DNA of 64,000 nt from Mycobacterium lentiflavum (GTDB taxonomy: Bacteria > Actinomycetota > Actinomycetes > Mycobacteriales > Mycobacteriaceae), in assembly GCF_022374895.2 (NCBI RefSeq), contig NZ_CP092423.2, positions 2,046,001 through 2,110,000 on the forward strand. The letters are read 5' to 3'. A model generated the notes under the pieces. That model was given only the letters and a program-made list of their open reading frames with translations, was not told where the DNA came from and searched no databases. The stretch's first letter is position 1; every line of letters begins with the position of its first letter. Positions 1 through 8,135 of this stretch are shown piece by piece. The translations under genes and the position numbers were made by a program.

Positions 1-418
1 CCAGGATGGTCAGCCGGCCGGCGAGCGCGTCGACGTCGCCCAGCACCGAGGCCGTCGGCAATGTCTCGGCCAGCGCGGCCGCGTTGGCCTTGATCTTGCG
101 GGCATCGCCGCTTCCGGAGGCCAGCCGCTCCTCCATCAGCGTGACCTCGGTGCTCAGGTCCTCGAATCGCCTGCCGAAGTGGGCGAATGCGGCCTCAGGG
201 TCGCCGGCCTGCCAGGAGCCGATGATACGTTCGCCGGCCGAGCTGACCAGCCATACCGTCCCGTCGTCGTCGACGCGTCCGTACCGATGCGGATTGCTGG
301 CCGGTGGCAACACCACCGGGTGGGCGCTGGGTCGCGGTGTCGGGCGGGGGCCCGGTCGCGGACCCGGACGTGGTGCCGGCTTGGGCGCATCGCTGGAGCG
401 GGGCTCGTCATCGGTCAT
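1..418 (-). CDS. DUF349 domain protein, N-terminal part only (Rv2731-like)
   Basis: The first 139 codons of a minus-strand gene whose remainder lies beyond the window edge. It starts at ATG 418 and opens with a Pro/Arg/Lys-rich tail (repeated PRPGP-type units, residues about 12-32), then a conserved segment [19 protein letters not shown] (about 46-64) followed by helical, charged sequence. This is the N-terminal layout I remember for the mycobacterial DUF349 family protein Rv2731, of unknown biochemical function and often near recA, miaB and miaA. It is divergent from the transporter relic at 661 across about 240 bp. Confidence is good on frame and moderate on family, because only about a third of the protein is visible. 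Confidence 0.7.
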   Translation of the reverse strand, partial: MTDDEPRSSDAPKPAPRPGPRPGPRPTPRPSAHPVVLPPASNPHRYGRVDDDGTVWLVSSAGERIIGSWQAGDPEAAFAHFGRRFEDLSTEVTLMEERLASGSGDARKIKANAAALAETLPTASVLGDVDALAGRLTIL

Positions 419-660
419 GCTCTCTACACCCTTTCGCGCGCTCGCTTTCGCGCGCATCTGCCGCGCGTAGCGGCGCCTCTACGGTCGGGAGATCTGCTGC
501 GATCGACAGCTGCTCCGTGACCGATTCCACCAGTATTCAAGCAGCTTGGCGGGTCGTATGCCGCAACCTGATCGTCACCGCCTTGACAGCCCCTGTGAAA
601 CAGTGTGTGCACCCAGCATTTTTACGGTGAACTGCCCTCGACTTGGGAGTGAAACCGCAC

Positions 661-819
661 ATGGACAAGGTGGATATCGCCGCGTTGCTCGCGCTGAGCT
701 CGGCGCTGTGCGTCGCGATCGGCGACGTCCTGCAGCAACGCGCGACGCACCGGATTACGCCGAACTTGCCCGCGTCGATGCCGTCGCGACCAGCAAACGT
801 GTCGAGGCCGCGTTGGTGA
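661..819 (+). pseudogene. Truncated DMT-family transporter, 5' relic of a paralogue of the next gene
   Basis: An ATG at 661 opens a 52-codon frame. Its first roughly 30 residues (MDKVDIAALLALSSALCVAI, then GDVLQQRATHRIT) align with the start of the intact transporter at 1291 (MEKTDIAVVLALLAAFASAL, then GNVVRQRSAQEIT). After the first transmembrane helix the match stops and the frame closes with TGA at 817-819. The intact paralogue has 312 residues, so this is the 5' stub of a second, once tandem, DMT gene. The junction is near 750-765. A short peptide could still be made, but transport function is not plausible. Confidence 0.7.
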
Positions 820-1290
820 TGCCGCCGAGCAACCGGCGTAGCACGCGGGTAACGGTTCGATTCCACGTTGCCGGGGCCGTAGGGCGGGCACGCGGCGCCC
901 GGTACCGTGTTAGTGACAATTGGTGTTGTTGGTACTTGTGGGGCTGGAGGGGGCACGTCAAGATAGCCAGGGTGGGGTTCTTGCGGCGGCGGATTTAGCC
1001 CGCGACTTCGGTGGCCGCGGGTCGTCGTCGCCGCGCGTGCAGGGCGGGCGGTCGGTCGCCGGGCGGTGACACCACGGGAGCGAGTTCGTCGGCCGGGCAT
1101 CACCAGCCAGCCACAGCCTTGCCACAGGCTCTTCATAGGTTCGTGAACTACTTATTGCGCAGGACCGTATTCTTCCGAAGTGGCGCGGGCAATTTCACCG
1201 CTCACACAACGGAAACGGCTCCGAAACGGGTAGTGAATACCCGTCGTGAATGGTGGTCCAGGTGGCCGCGTGCCGGGGAGGAGGTCGCAG
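820..1290. other. Intergenic region after the transporter relic; no convincing gene
   Basis: About 470 bp between the relic and the intact DMT gene. Frames are open on both strands only because of GC bias; none has a good start, codon pattern or recognisable motif. The last 150 bp are less GC-rich and probably hold the promoter of the downstream operon. The region likely represents decayed sequence left when the first DMT copy was deleted. Confidence 0.5.
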
Positions 1291-2229
1291 ATGGAGAAGA
1301 CGGATATTGCGGTTGTTCTCGCCCTGCTCGCCGCGTTCGCGTCGGCACTGGGGAACGTCGTCCGTCAGCGTTCAGCGCAGGAGATCACCGACAAGCCGGT
1401 GGGCCACCTGGAGCTCTTCCGGATGTCGGTGCGCGACGGCAAGTGGTGGCTGGGGGCCGGCGGAGCCATCGCGAACTACGCCCTGCAGGCCGCCGCGTTG
1501 ACGCTGGGCTCCGTGATGCTGGTCACGTCGTTGCAGGTAACGGCGCTGCTGTTCGCGCTGCCGATCTACGCGCGCATGACCCGGCGTTCGGTCACCCGCT
1601 GGGAATGGACCTGGGCGCTGCTGCTGGCCGCCGCGTTGGCGGTGGTGGTCGTGGTCGGCGATCCGGATCCCGGCGCCTCGCGCGGCTCGGTGCAAACCTG
1701 GATGGTGGTGGCCCTGGTAATGGGTCCAGCGCTGGTGTTCTGCGTATGGGGCGCGCGGAAGTGGCCCGGCTCGGTCGCCGCGGTGCTGCTGGCCATCGTC
1801 GCCGGTTCGTCGTTGGCGCTGTTCGCCGTCCTGACCAAGGCCGTGGTGGTGATCGTCGGAGACGGCGTCGGTGCGCTGTTGACCGCGCCCGAGTTCTACG
1901 CGTGGATAGCCGCTGCCCTGGCCGGGATGATCTTCCAGCAGTCGTCGTTCCGTGCCGGCTCGCTGACCGCCTCCCTGCCGACAGCGGTGGTGGCCAAGCC
2001 GGTGGTCGGTTCGATCCTGGGCATGGCGGTGCTCGGTGAGTACCTCGACTGCAGCGGAATCGCCAAGGTGGTGCTTGCCGTCGGCGTCGTGGTGGTGGTG
2101 GTCGCGACCGTGGCGCTAGCCCGCGGTGAGGCGGCGACCATGTCGAGCAGCTTCGCGGAGAAGCTGGCGAAAAAAGCGCTGCGCCGATCGGGTGAGGTGC
2201 GCCTCGCCGAGGCGGAGTGCAGCAGCTGA
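1291..2229 (+). CDS. DMT-superfamily integral membrane protein (Rv2729c-like)
   Basis: A 312-residue protein, hydrophobic almost throughout, with about nine to ten predicted membrane helices in the EamA-like drug/metabolite-transporter pattern. Examples are residues about 5-22, 65-85 and 95-118, a run of Val/Ala helices in the middle, and a terminal helix rich in VVVVVAT before a basic cytoplasmic tail. ATG 1291 is chosen over upstream codons because GGGGAGGAGG lies directly ahead. The substrate is unknown. It is the first gene of a same-strand run leading into miaA and dapF, and it has a broken paralogue just upstream. The start of the family motif (MxKxDIAxxLAL) is shared by both copies. 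Confidence 0.8.
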   Translation: MEKTDIAVVLALLAAFASALGNVVRQRSAQEITDKPVGHLELFRMSVRDGKWWLGAGGAIANYALQAAALTLGSVMLVTSLQVTALLFALPIYARMTRRSVTRWEWTWALLLAAALAVVVVVGDPDPGASRGSVQTWMVVALVMGPALVFCVWGARKWPGSVAAVLLAIVAGSSLALFAVLTKAVVVIVGDGVGALLTAPEFYAWIAAALAGMIFQQSSFRAGSLTASLPTAVVAKPVVGSILGMAVLGEYLDCSGIAKVVLAVGVVVVVVATVALARGEAATMSSSFAEKLAKKALRRSGEVRLAEAECSS

Positions 2230-2264
2230 CGGTCGGTTTAGTGGGCGTCGATTAGTTTGATGTC

Positions 2265-2960
2265 GTGCTGAGCGCCATTGCGATCGTTCCCTCCACGCCG
2301 ATGCTTGTCCCTGAGCTCGCCGGGGCGGCGGCCGCCGAATTGGCCGAACTGGCCACGGCCGTGCTGGCGGGGGTCGCGCTGTTGCCGCCCCGGTGGGTCG
2401 TGATCGGCACGGGCGAGGCCGACGATGTGCTGGGTTCTGATGGGATCGGCAGCTTTGCCGGCTACGGCGCCGATGTGCGCGTCCGCCTATCGCCGCGGGC
2501 CGCCGAGTCCGCCGATGTGGTGGCCGACTTCCCGCTCTGCGCGTTGATCGCCGGCTGGCTGCGGGGCCAGGTCCGGCCGGAGGCCGTCGCGCAGGTTCGC
2601 GTCTATCGCGGCGACCACGACGTCGACACCGCGCTGGACACCGGCCGGCGGCTGCGCGCCGAGATCGACCAAGCGACCGACCCGCTCGGCGTGCTGGTTG
2701 TCGCCGACGGCGCGAACACCCTGACCCCGGGTGCGCCCGGCGGGTTTGACCCCGCCAGCCCCGCTGCCCAGCTGGCCCTGGACGACGCGTTGGCGAACGG
2801 TGACAGCGCCGCGCTGGCCGGGCTGTCGGGGCAGATCCTGGGGCGGGTCGCATTCCAGGTGCTGGCCGGGCTGACCGAGCCGGGACCGCGTTCGGCCAAG
2901 GAGCTGTACCGGGGAGCGCCCTACGGTGTGGGGTACTTCGCCGGGGCCTGGCAGCCGTGA
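2265..2960 (+). CDS. Class III extradiol dioxygenase-like (LigB fold) protein (Rv2728c-like)
   Basis: 231 residues, Ala-rich, beginning [20 protein letters not shown], the opening strand of the LigB/class III extradiol dioxygenase superfamily as found in the mycobacterial Rv2728c family. A later segment (about 145-160, [18 protein letters not shown]) resembles the conserved core. The usual His pair for Fe(II) is not obvious to me, so enzymatic activity is uncertain. It starts at GTG 2265. The stop overlaps the GTG of miaA by 4 bp (GTGA), implying translational coupling. The conserved link to miaA may mean a role in tRNA modification or shared expression only; the true function is unknown. Confidence 0.75.
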   Translation: MLSAIAIVPSTPMLVPELAGAAAAELAELATAVLAGVALLPPRWVVIGTGEADDVLGSDGIGSFAGYGADVRVRLSPRAAESADVVADFPLCALIAGWLRGQVRPEAVAQVRVYRGDHDVDTALDTGRRLRAEIDQATDPLGVLVVADGANTLTPGAPGGFDPASPAAQLALDDALANGDSAALAGLSGQILGRVAFQVLAGLTEPGPRSAKELYRGAPYGVGYFAGAWQP

Positions 2961-3910
2961 GACCAGCCCCGCGACCGCTGGCGATCATCGGCCCCACCGG
3001 GACCGGCAAGTCGCAGCTGGCCCTCGACGTCGTCGAGCAACTAAGCGGCGAGGTGGGTGCCGAGATCGTCAACGCCGACGCCATGCAGTTCTACCGCGGC
3101 ATGGACATCGGGACGGCGAAGCTGCCCGTCGACGAACGCCGCGGCATCCCGCATCACCAGCTCGACGTCCTGCACGTCACCCAGACCGCGACCGTCGCCC
3201 GCTATCAGCGAGCCGCCGCCGCGGATATCGAGGCGATCGCGGCCCGCGGGGCGGTGCCGGTCATCGTGGGCGGCTCGATGCTCTACGTCCAGTCGCTGCT
3301 GGACGACTGGACGTTTCCCGCCACCGACGCCGCGGTACGGGCGCGCTGGGAACAACGGCTCGCCGAGTTCGGCGTGGCCGCGCTGCACGCCGAGCTGGCC
3401 CGCCGCGATCCGGCCGCCGCCGCGGCGATCCTGCCCACCGATGGCCGCCGCACGGTGCGCGCGCTCGAGGTTGTCGAGCTCACCGGCCAGCCGTTCGCGG
3501 CGTCCGCGCCCCGCATCGGCGCTCCCCGGTGGGGCACCGCCATCGTTGGATTAGATTGTGACACAAACATTCTCGACGAGAGATTGGCCCGCCGCACCGA
3601 CAGCATGTTCGCCCAAGGCCTAGTCGACGAGGTGCGCGGGCTGCTACTCGAGGGCTTGCGCGACGGCGTCACCGCGTCACGCGCGCTGGGCTACGCGCAG
3701 GTGCTCGCCGCGCTGGATGCCGACGATCCCGCGGCGTTGCGCGACGCGCAGGAGCTGACGTTCGTGGGTACCCGCCGCTATGTGCGACGGCAACGGTCGT
3801 GGTTTCGCCGCGATCACCGCGTGCACTGGGTCGACGTGGGCGCCGCGACCGAGTCGGACCGCGCCCGCGTCGTCGCCGACACCTTGCGGGCGTGGCGGCA
3901 CGTACCCTGA
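2957..3910 (+). CDS. miaA: tRNA dimethylallyltransferase MiaA
   Basis: Transfers a dimethylallyl group from DMAPP to N6 of adenosine-37 in tRNAs reading UNN codons; the product is the substrate for MiaB methylthiolation. The 317-residue length is normal. It has a P-loop GPTGTGKS at residues 12-19, the [17 protein letters not shown] substrate segment at about 38-54, [14 protein letters not shown] (about 106) and the C-terminal [14 protein letters not shown] tRNA-binding motif. The GTG start at 2957 overlaps the previous stop by 4 bp. dapF follows after 60 bp on the same strand, as in other mycobacteria. Confidence 0.96.
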   Translation: MRPAPRPLAIIGPTGTGKSQLALDVVEQLSGEVGAEIVNADAMQFYRGMDIGTAKLPVDERRGIPHHQLDVLHVTQTATVARYQRAAAADIEAIAARGAVPVIVGGSMLYVQSLLDDWTFPATDAAVRARWEQRLAEFGVAALHAELARRDPAAAAAILPTDGRRTVRALEVVELTGQPFAASAPRIGAPRWGTAIVGLDCDTNILDERLARRTDSMFAQGLVDEVRGLLLEGLRDGVTASRALGYAQVLAALDADDPAALRDAQELTFVGTRRYVRRQRSWFRRDHRVHWVDVGAATESDRARVVADTLRAWRHVP

Positions 3911-3970
3911 ACAGGTGATCCGCGCCGACGACGACGATGCCGGCGCAGCCGGATCGAAGGAGTGGCGCAC

Positions 3971-4837
3971 ATGATCTTCGCCAAGGGCCACGGCACCCAG
4001 AACGACTTCGTGCTGCTGCCCGACCTCGACGCCGAGCTGCCGCTCACCCCGGCCCGCGTGGCCGCGCTGTGCGACCGCCGCCGCGGGCTGGGCGCCGACG
4101 GCGTGCTGCGGATCACCACCGCGGGTGCCGCCTTGAAAGTCGGTGTGCTCGATCGCCTGCCCGACGGTGTCGGCCCCGACGACTGGTACCTGGACTACCG
4201 CAACGCCGACGGCTCGACGGCGCAGATGTGCGGCAACGGCGTGCGGGTGTTCGCTCATTACCTGCGAGCCAGCGGCCTAGAGACGCGCGACGAGTTCGTC
4301 GTCGGATCGCTGGCCGGGCCGCGGATGGTCACCATGCACCACGCCGACCCCACCAACGCCGACGTCACCGTCGACATGGGCAAGGCCAACCGGGTGGGCG
4401 CGGGGGAGGCCGTCATCGGTGGCAGGCGCTTGCGCGGGTTGGCGATCGACGTCGGCAACCCGCACCTGGCGTGCGTCGACCCGCAGCTGACTAGCGACGA
4501 CCTCGCCGCGCTGGATGTCGCCGCGCCGGTGCAGTTCGACCGGGCGCAGTTCCCGGACGGCGTCAACGTCGAAGTACTCACCGCGGCCGCCGGGGGCGTG
4601 GTGCAGATGCGGGTCCATGAGCGTGGGGTCGGCGAAACCCGTTCGTGCGGAACCGGAACCGTCGCGGCGGCGGTGGCCGCGCTCGCCGAGGCCGGGGCCG
4701 ACACGGGCACGCTGACCGTCCGGGTGCCCGGCGGCGACGTCGTCGTCACCATTACCGACGCCACCAGCTACCTGCGCGGGCCGTCGGTGCTGCTGGCCCG
4801 TGGCCTAGTGAGCGAGGACTGGTGGAACGCCCAATAA
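3971..4837 (+). CDS. dapF: Diaminopimelate epimerase DapF
   Basis: Converts LL- to meso-diaminopimelate for lysine and peptidoglycan synthesis, a PLP-independent two-base reaction. The 288 residues carry both catalytic cysteines in canonical settings: Cys87 in MCGNG and Cys226 in [18 protein letters not shown] near the N-terminus is the first conserved motif. ATG 3971 is preferred over GTG 3962 because AAGGAG sits about 8 bp ahead. It follows miaA closely and precedes hflX by 46 bp, probably one transcription unit. As an essential cell-wall enzyme it acts in the cytoplasm. Confidence 0.96.
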   Translation: MIFAKGHGTQNDFVLLPDLDAELPLTPARVAALCDRRRGLGADGVLRITTAGAALKVGVLDRLPDGVGPDDWYLDYRNADGSTAQMCGNGVRVFAHYLRASGLETRDEFVVGSLAGPRMVTMHHADPTNADVTVDMGKANRVGAGEAVIGGRRLRGLAIDVGNPHLACVDPQLTSDDLAALDVAAPVQFDRAQFPDGVNVEVLTAAAGGVVQMRVHERGVGETRSCGTGTVAAAVAALAEAGADTGTLTVRVPGGDVVVTITDATSYLRGPSVLLARGLVSEDWWNAQ

Positions 4838-4883
4838 TTCGGATGCACGCCACGGGTTTGGCGTGCACTATTGCTAATTGCCT

Positions 4884-6335
4884 ATGACACATTCCGAAAT
4901 GCCGTACCACGATCAGCCGGCCGACCATCCCGCGTCCGAGCCCAGTGTCGGCGAACTCGCCCTCGAAGACCGATCGGCACTGCGCCGCGTCGCCGGGCTG
5001 TCGACCGAACTCGCCGACATCTCCGAGGTCGAGTACCGCCAGCTGCGGCTGGAACGCGTCGTTTTGGTCGGCGTGTGGACCGAGGGCAGCGCGGCCGACA
5101 ACCAGGCGAGCCTGGCCGAGCTGGCGGCCCTGGCCGAAACCGCCGGCTCGCAGGTGCTCGAGGGGCTGATCCAGCGCCGCGACAAGCCGGACCCGTCGAC
5201 CTACATCGGCTCCGGCAAGGCCCAGGAGTTGCGGGAAGTGGTCGTGGCGACCGGCGCCGACACCGTCATCTGCGACGGTGAGCTGTCCCCGGCGCAGCTG
5301 ACCGCGCTGGAGAAGGCCGTCAAGGTCAAGGTCATCGACCGCACCGCGCTGATCCTCGACATCTTCGCCCAGCACGCCACCAGCCGGGAAGGCAAAGCAC
5401 AGGTGACCCTGGCGCAGATGGAGTACATGCTGCCGCGGCTGCGCGGCTGGGGTGAGTCGATGTCCCGGCAGGCCGGTGGTCGCGCCGGCGGCAGCGGCGG
5501 CGGCGTGGGCCTGCGCGGTCCCGGTGAGACCAAGATCGAGACCGACCGGCGCCGCATTCGCGAGCGAATGTCCAAGCTGCGCCGCGAGATCAAGGACATG
5601 AAGCAGGCCCGCGACACCCAACGCAGTCGCCGCGTGCACAGTGATATGCCGTCCGTCGCGATCGTCGGCTACACCAACGCCGGCAAGTCAAGCCTGCTCA
5701 ACGCGCTCACCGGCGCCGGCGTGCTGGTGCAGGACGCGCTGTTCGCCACCCTGGAGCCCACCACCCGGCGTGCCGAGTTCCCCGACGGCCGCCCGCTCGT
5801 ACTCACCGACACTGTCGGGTTCGTGCGACACCTGCCCACCCAGCTGGTCGAGGCATTCCGTTCGACGCTGGAGGAGGTCGTCGACGCCGATCTGCTGGTG
5901 CATGTCGTGGACGGCTCCGACGTCAACCCGGTCGCCCAGATCAATGCGGTGCGCCAGGTGATCTCCGATGTGATCGCCGACTATCACGGGCAGCCGCCGC
6001 CGGAGTTGTTGGTGGTGAACAAGATCGACGCGGCGAGTGACCTGATGCTGGCCAAGCTGCGGCACGGGCTGCCCGGCGCGGTGTTCGTCTCCGCACACAC
6101 CGGCGAGGGCATCGACGCGCTGCGCCGGCGGATGGCCGAACTGGCCGCGCCCACCGACGCCGCCGTCGACGTGGTGATTCCCTACGACCGCGGCGACCTG
6201 GTGGCCCGCGTGCACGCCGATGGCCGCGTCCAGGAAGCCGAGCACAACCCGGAGGGGACGCGGATCAAGGCCCGGGTTCCGGCGGCGCTGGCCGCCAGCC
6301 TGCGGCAATTCACGGCCAACGGCTCGACCCCGTAG
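4884..6335 (+). CDS. hflX: GTPase HflX
   Basis: An Obg/HflX-branch GTPase that binds the 50S subunit and splits stalled or hibernating ribosomes; in mycobacteria it is linked to antibiotic tolerance and hypoxia. 483 residues from ATG 4884. The N-terminal HflX domain includes YIGSGKAQEL (about 105-114). It is followed by the Gly-rich linker with GLRGPGETKIETDRRRIRER (about 212-231), then the G domain with G1 GYTNAGKSSLLNAL (about 262-275), G3 DTVGF and G4 NKID. A TTG lies two codons upstream in frame; the exact start is not certain. It is the last gene of the miaA-dapF-hflX run. Confidence 0.95.
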   Translation: MTHSEMPYHDQPADHPASEPSVGELALEDRSALRRVAGLSTELADISEVEYRQLRLERVVLVGVWTEGSAADNQASLAELAALAETAGSQVLEGLIQRRDKPDPSTYIGSGKAQELREVVVATGADTVICDGELSPAQLTALEKAVKVKVIDRTALILDIFAQHATSREGKAQVTLAQMEYMLPRLRGWGESMSRQAGGRAGGSGGGVGLRGPGETKIETDRRRIRERMSKLRREIKDMKQARDTQRSRRVHSDMPSVAIVGYTNAGKSSLLNALTGAGVLVQDALFATLEPTTRRAEFPDGRPLVLTDTVGFVRHLPTQLVEAFRSTLEEVVDADLLVHVVDGSDVNPVAQINAVRQVISDVIADYHGQPPPELLVVNKIDAASDLMLAKLRHGLPGAVFVSAHTGEGIDALRRRMAELAAPTDAAVDVVIPYDRGDLVARVHADGRVQEAEHNPEGTRIKARVPAALAASLRQFTANGSTP

Positions 6336-6448
6336 CCGCCCCGGGCGTCACGCCATCGCGTCGGCCCGACCAGACCGGGGCAGCTGCCGACCAACCGTAT
6401 GGTTGGTATATGTTGGGCGGCAGAGTACCCGGCGGCCGGAGGTTATCC

Positions 6449-7609
6449 ATGGGCAGTGCAATCAAGTACCAGCGCACACTGTTTGAACCCGAGCACGATT
6501 TGTTCCGCGAGTCCTACCGGGCCTTTCTCGAGCGCCATGTGGCGCCGTACCACGAGGAGTGGGAGAAGGCGAAGATCGTCGACCGCGGCGTCTGGCTCGA
6601 GGCCGGTAAGCAGGGATTCCTGGGCATGGCGGTGCCCGAAGAGTACGGCGGCGGCGGCAACCCCGACTTCCGGTACAACACGATCGTCACCGAGGAAACG
6701 ACCGCCGGGCGATACAGCGGAATTGGCTTCGGACTGCACAACGACATCATCGCGCCGTATTTGCTGGAGCTGGCCAGCGAAGAGCAGAAGCAACGCTGGT
6801 TGCCGAAGTTCTGCACCGGCGAAATCATCACCGCCATCGCGATGACCGAGCCGGGGACCGGCAGCGACCTGCAGGGCATCAAGACCCGCGCGGTCAAACA
6901 AGGCGATCACTACGTGCTCAACGGTGCAAAGACGTTCATCACCAACGGGATCAACTCCGACCTGGTGATCGTCGTCGCGCAGACTGATCCGGACAAGGGC
7001 TCACAAGGCTTTTCGCTGCTCGTCGTCGAACGCGGCATGGAAGGCTTTGAGCGCGGCCGCCATCTGGACAAGATCGGTCTCGACGCGCAGGACACCGCGG
7101 AGTTGTCGTTCACCGACGTCAAGGTCCCCGTCGAAAACCTCCTCGGCGAGGAGGGCAAGGGCTTCATCTATTTGATGCAGAACTTGCCGCAGGAGCGGAT
7201 CAACATCGCGGTCATGGCCGCCGCGGCGATGGAGCAGGTGCTCGAACAGACACTGCAATACACCAAGGAGCGCAAGGCCTTTGGCAAGCCGATCGGTAGT
7301 TTCCAGAACAGCCGCTTCGTGCTGGCCGAGCTGGCGACCGAGGCCACCGTGGTGCGCATCATGGTCGACGAGTTCCTGCGGCTGCATCTGGACAAGAAGC
7401 TGACGGCCGAGCAGGCCGCGATGGCCAAGTGGTACTCCACCGAAAAGCAGGTGCATTTGATCGACCGGTGTCTGCAGCTGCACGGCGGCTATGGCTACAT
7501 GCGCGAATACCCGGTCGCTCGTTCCTATCTCGACGCCCGGGTGCAGACGATCTATGGCGGCACAACCGAGATCATGAAGGAGATCGTGGGGCGCAGCCTC
7601 GGGGTCTAG
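6449..7609 (+). CDS. fadE20: Acyl-CoA dehydrogenase FadE20
   Basis: FAD-dependent acyl-CoA dehydrogenase, 386 residues, the length I recall for M. tuberculosis FadE20. It contains the FAD/substrate signature TEPGTGSDLQGI (about 133-144) and, near the C-terminus, QLHGGYGYMREYPV. The terminal IYGGTTEIMKE has Gly where medium-chain enzymes have the catalytic Glu. Instead NLPQER with Glu249 fits the long-chain/isovaleryl type of catalytic base. ATG 6449 has GGAGG 6 bp upstream. It probably acts in beta-oxidation of long or branched acyl-CoAs. The gap of about 110 bp from hflX may carry its own promoter. Confidence 0.94.
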   Translation: MGSAIKYQRTLFEPEHDLFRESYRAFLERHVAPYHEEWEKAKIVDRGVWLEAGKQGFLGMAVPEEYGGGGNPDFRYNTIVTEETTAGRYSGIGFGLHNDIIAPYLLELASEEQKQRWLPKFCTGEIITAIAMTEPGTGSDLQGIKTRAVKQGDHYVLNGAKTFITNGINSDLVIVVAQTDPDKGSQGFSLLVVERGMEGFERGRHLDKIGLDAQDTAELSFTDVKVPVENLLGEEGKGFIYLMQNLPQERINIAVMAAAAMEQVLEQTLQYTKERKAFGKPIGSFQNSRFVLAELATEATVVRIMVDEFLRLHLDKKLTAEQAAMAKWYSTEKQVHLIDRCLQLHGGYGYMREYPVARSYLDARVQTIYGGTTEIMKEIVGRSLGV

Positions 7610-7787
7610 CCACGTGATCATGACGCACGTCGGCTAACGTCGGCGGCGGTGAACCAATCTTGCTGTCACGCAACAACGAATCGTCGGCAGACGCGCGGTA
7701 CCCGTGCGGATGGTGACACGAACCAAGCACAACTAGTCGGCTTACGCTGTCATTGCTTGGCTTTACGGCAAAATAGTCGATGCCCAT
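7572..7787 (-). CDS. Possible small protein of 71 residues, unknown
   Basis: A minus-strand frame begins at ATG 7787 with a near-ideal Shine-Dalgarno (AAAGGAG, 6 bp ahead), stronger than that of most genes here. The peptide (MGIDYFAVKPSNDSVSRLVV onward) has no motif I recognise and no membrane helix. Its codons are AT-richer than neighbouring genes, and its last 38 bp overlap the 3' end of fadE20. It could be a real small gene, a remnant or a chance frame. In M. tuberculosis this interval carries other genes (Rv2723/Rv2722) that are absent here. Confidence 0.25.
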   Translation of the reverse strand: MGIDYFAVKPSNDSVSRLVVLGSCHHPHGYRASADDSLLRDSKIGSPPPTLADVRHDHVARPRGCAPRSPS

Positions 7788-8135
7788 GAATAGCTCCTTT
7801 GCTCGAGTGGATAGCCGGCGCCTCAAGTGCGGTCGGCGCATGTGCATTGGCGACGCGGAGCGCGTAATCACCGGGCGTCGGCGTGTCTTGAGGCCGGATC
7901 GGTCGCGACTCGATCGTCGTCCTGCATCATTTCGACATCGGAGCGGTCTCCGTTTTCGTAATATTCGCGAATTGCCTTCGTATTTCTTGTTCGCTGGAGC
8001 AAAGTTATGCGAGCCCGGCGATAATACGAGCTCGGTGGGGTTCGTCACCCGCGTTTGGGGCACCAACCGCTCGCAGGGGCCGCAGGGTACGGGCATGGCC
8101 ATACAAAAGGGCATATCCGTCGGCTGGGAGGCGTG
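7788..8135. other. AT-richer intergenic region upstream of the LGFP gene
   Basis: About 350 bp with lower GC than its surroundings (tracts such as TTTCGTAATATTCGCGAATT near 7953-7972). It probably holds the promoter and leader of the LGFP-repeat gene. No confident gene is visible. The TerC-family gene I would expect here from M. tuberculosis (Rv2723) is missing. Confidence 0.4.

Noticed and set aside
420..660. Short overlapping frames on both strands between the DUF349 gene and the transporter relic
   Set aside because: Low-complexity Arg/Ser/Ala frames with no ribosome site; best seen as the divergent promoter region.
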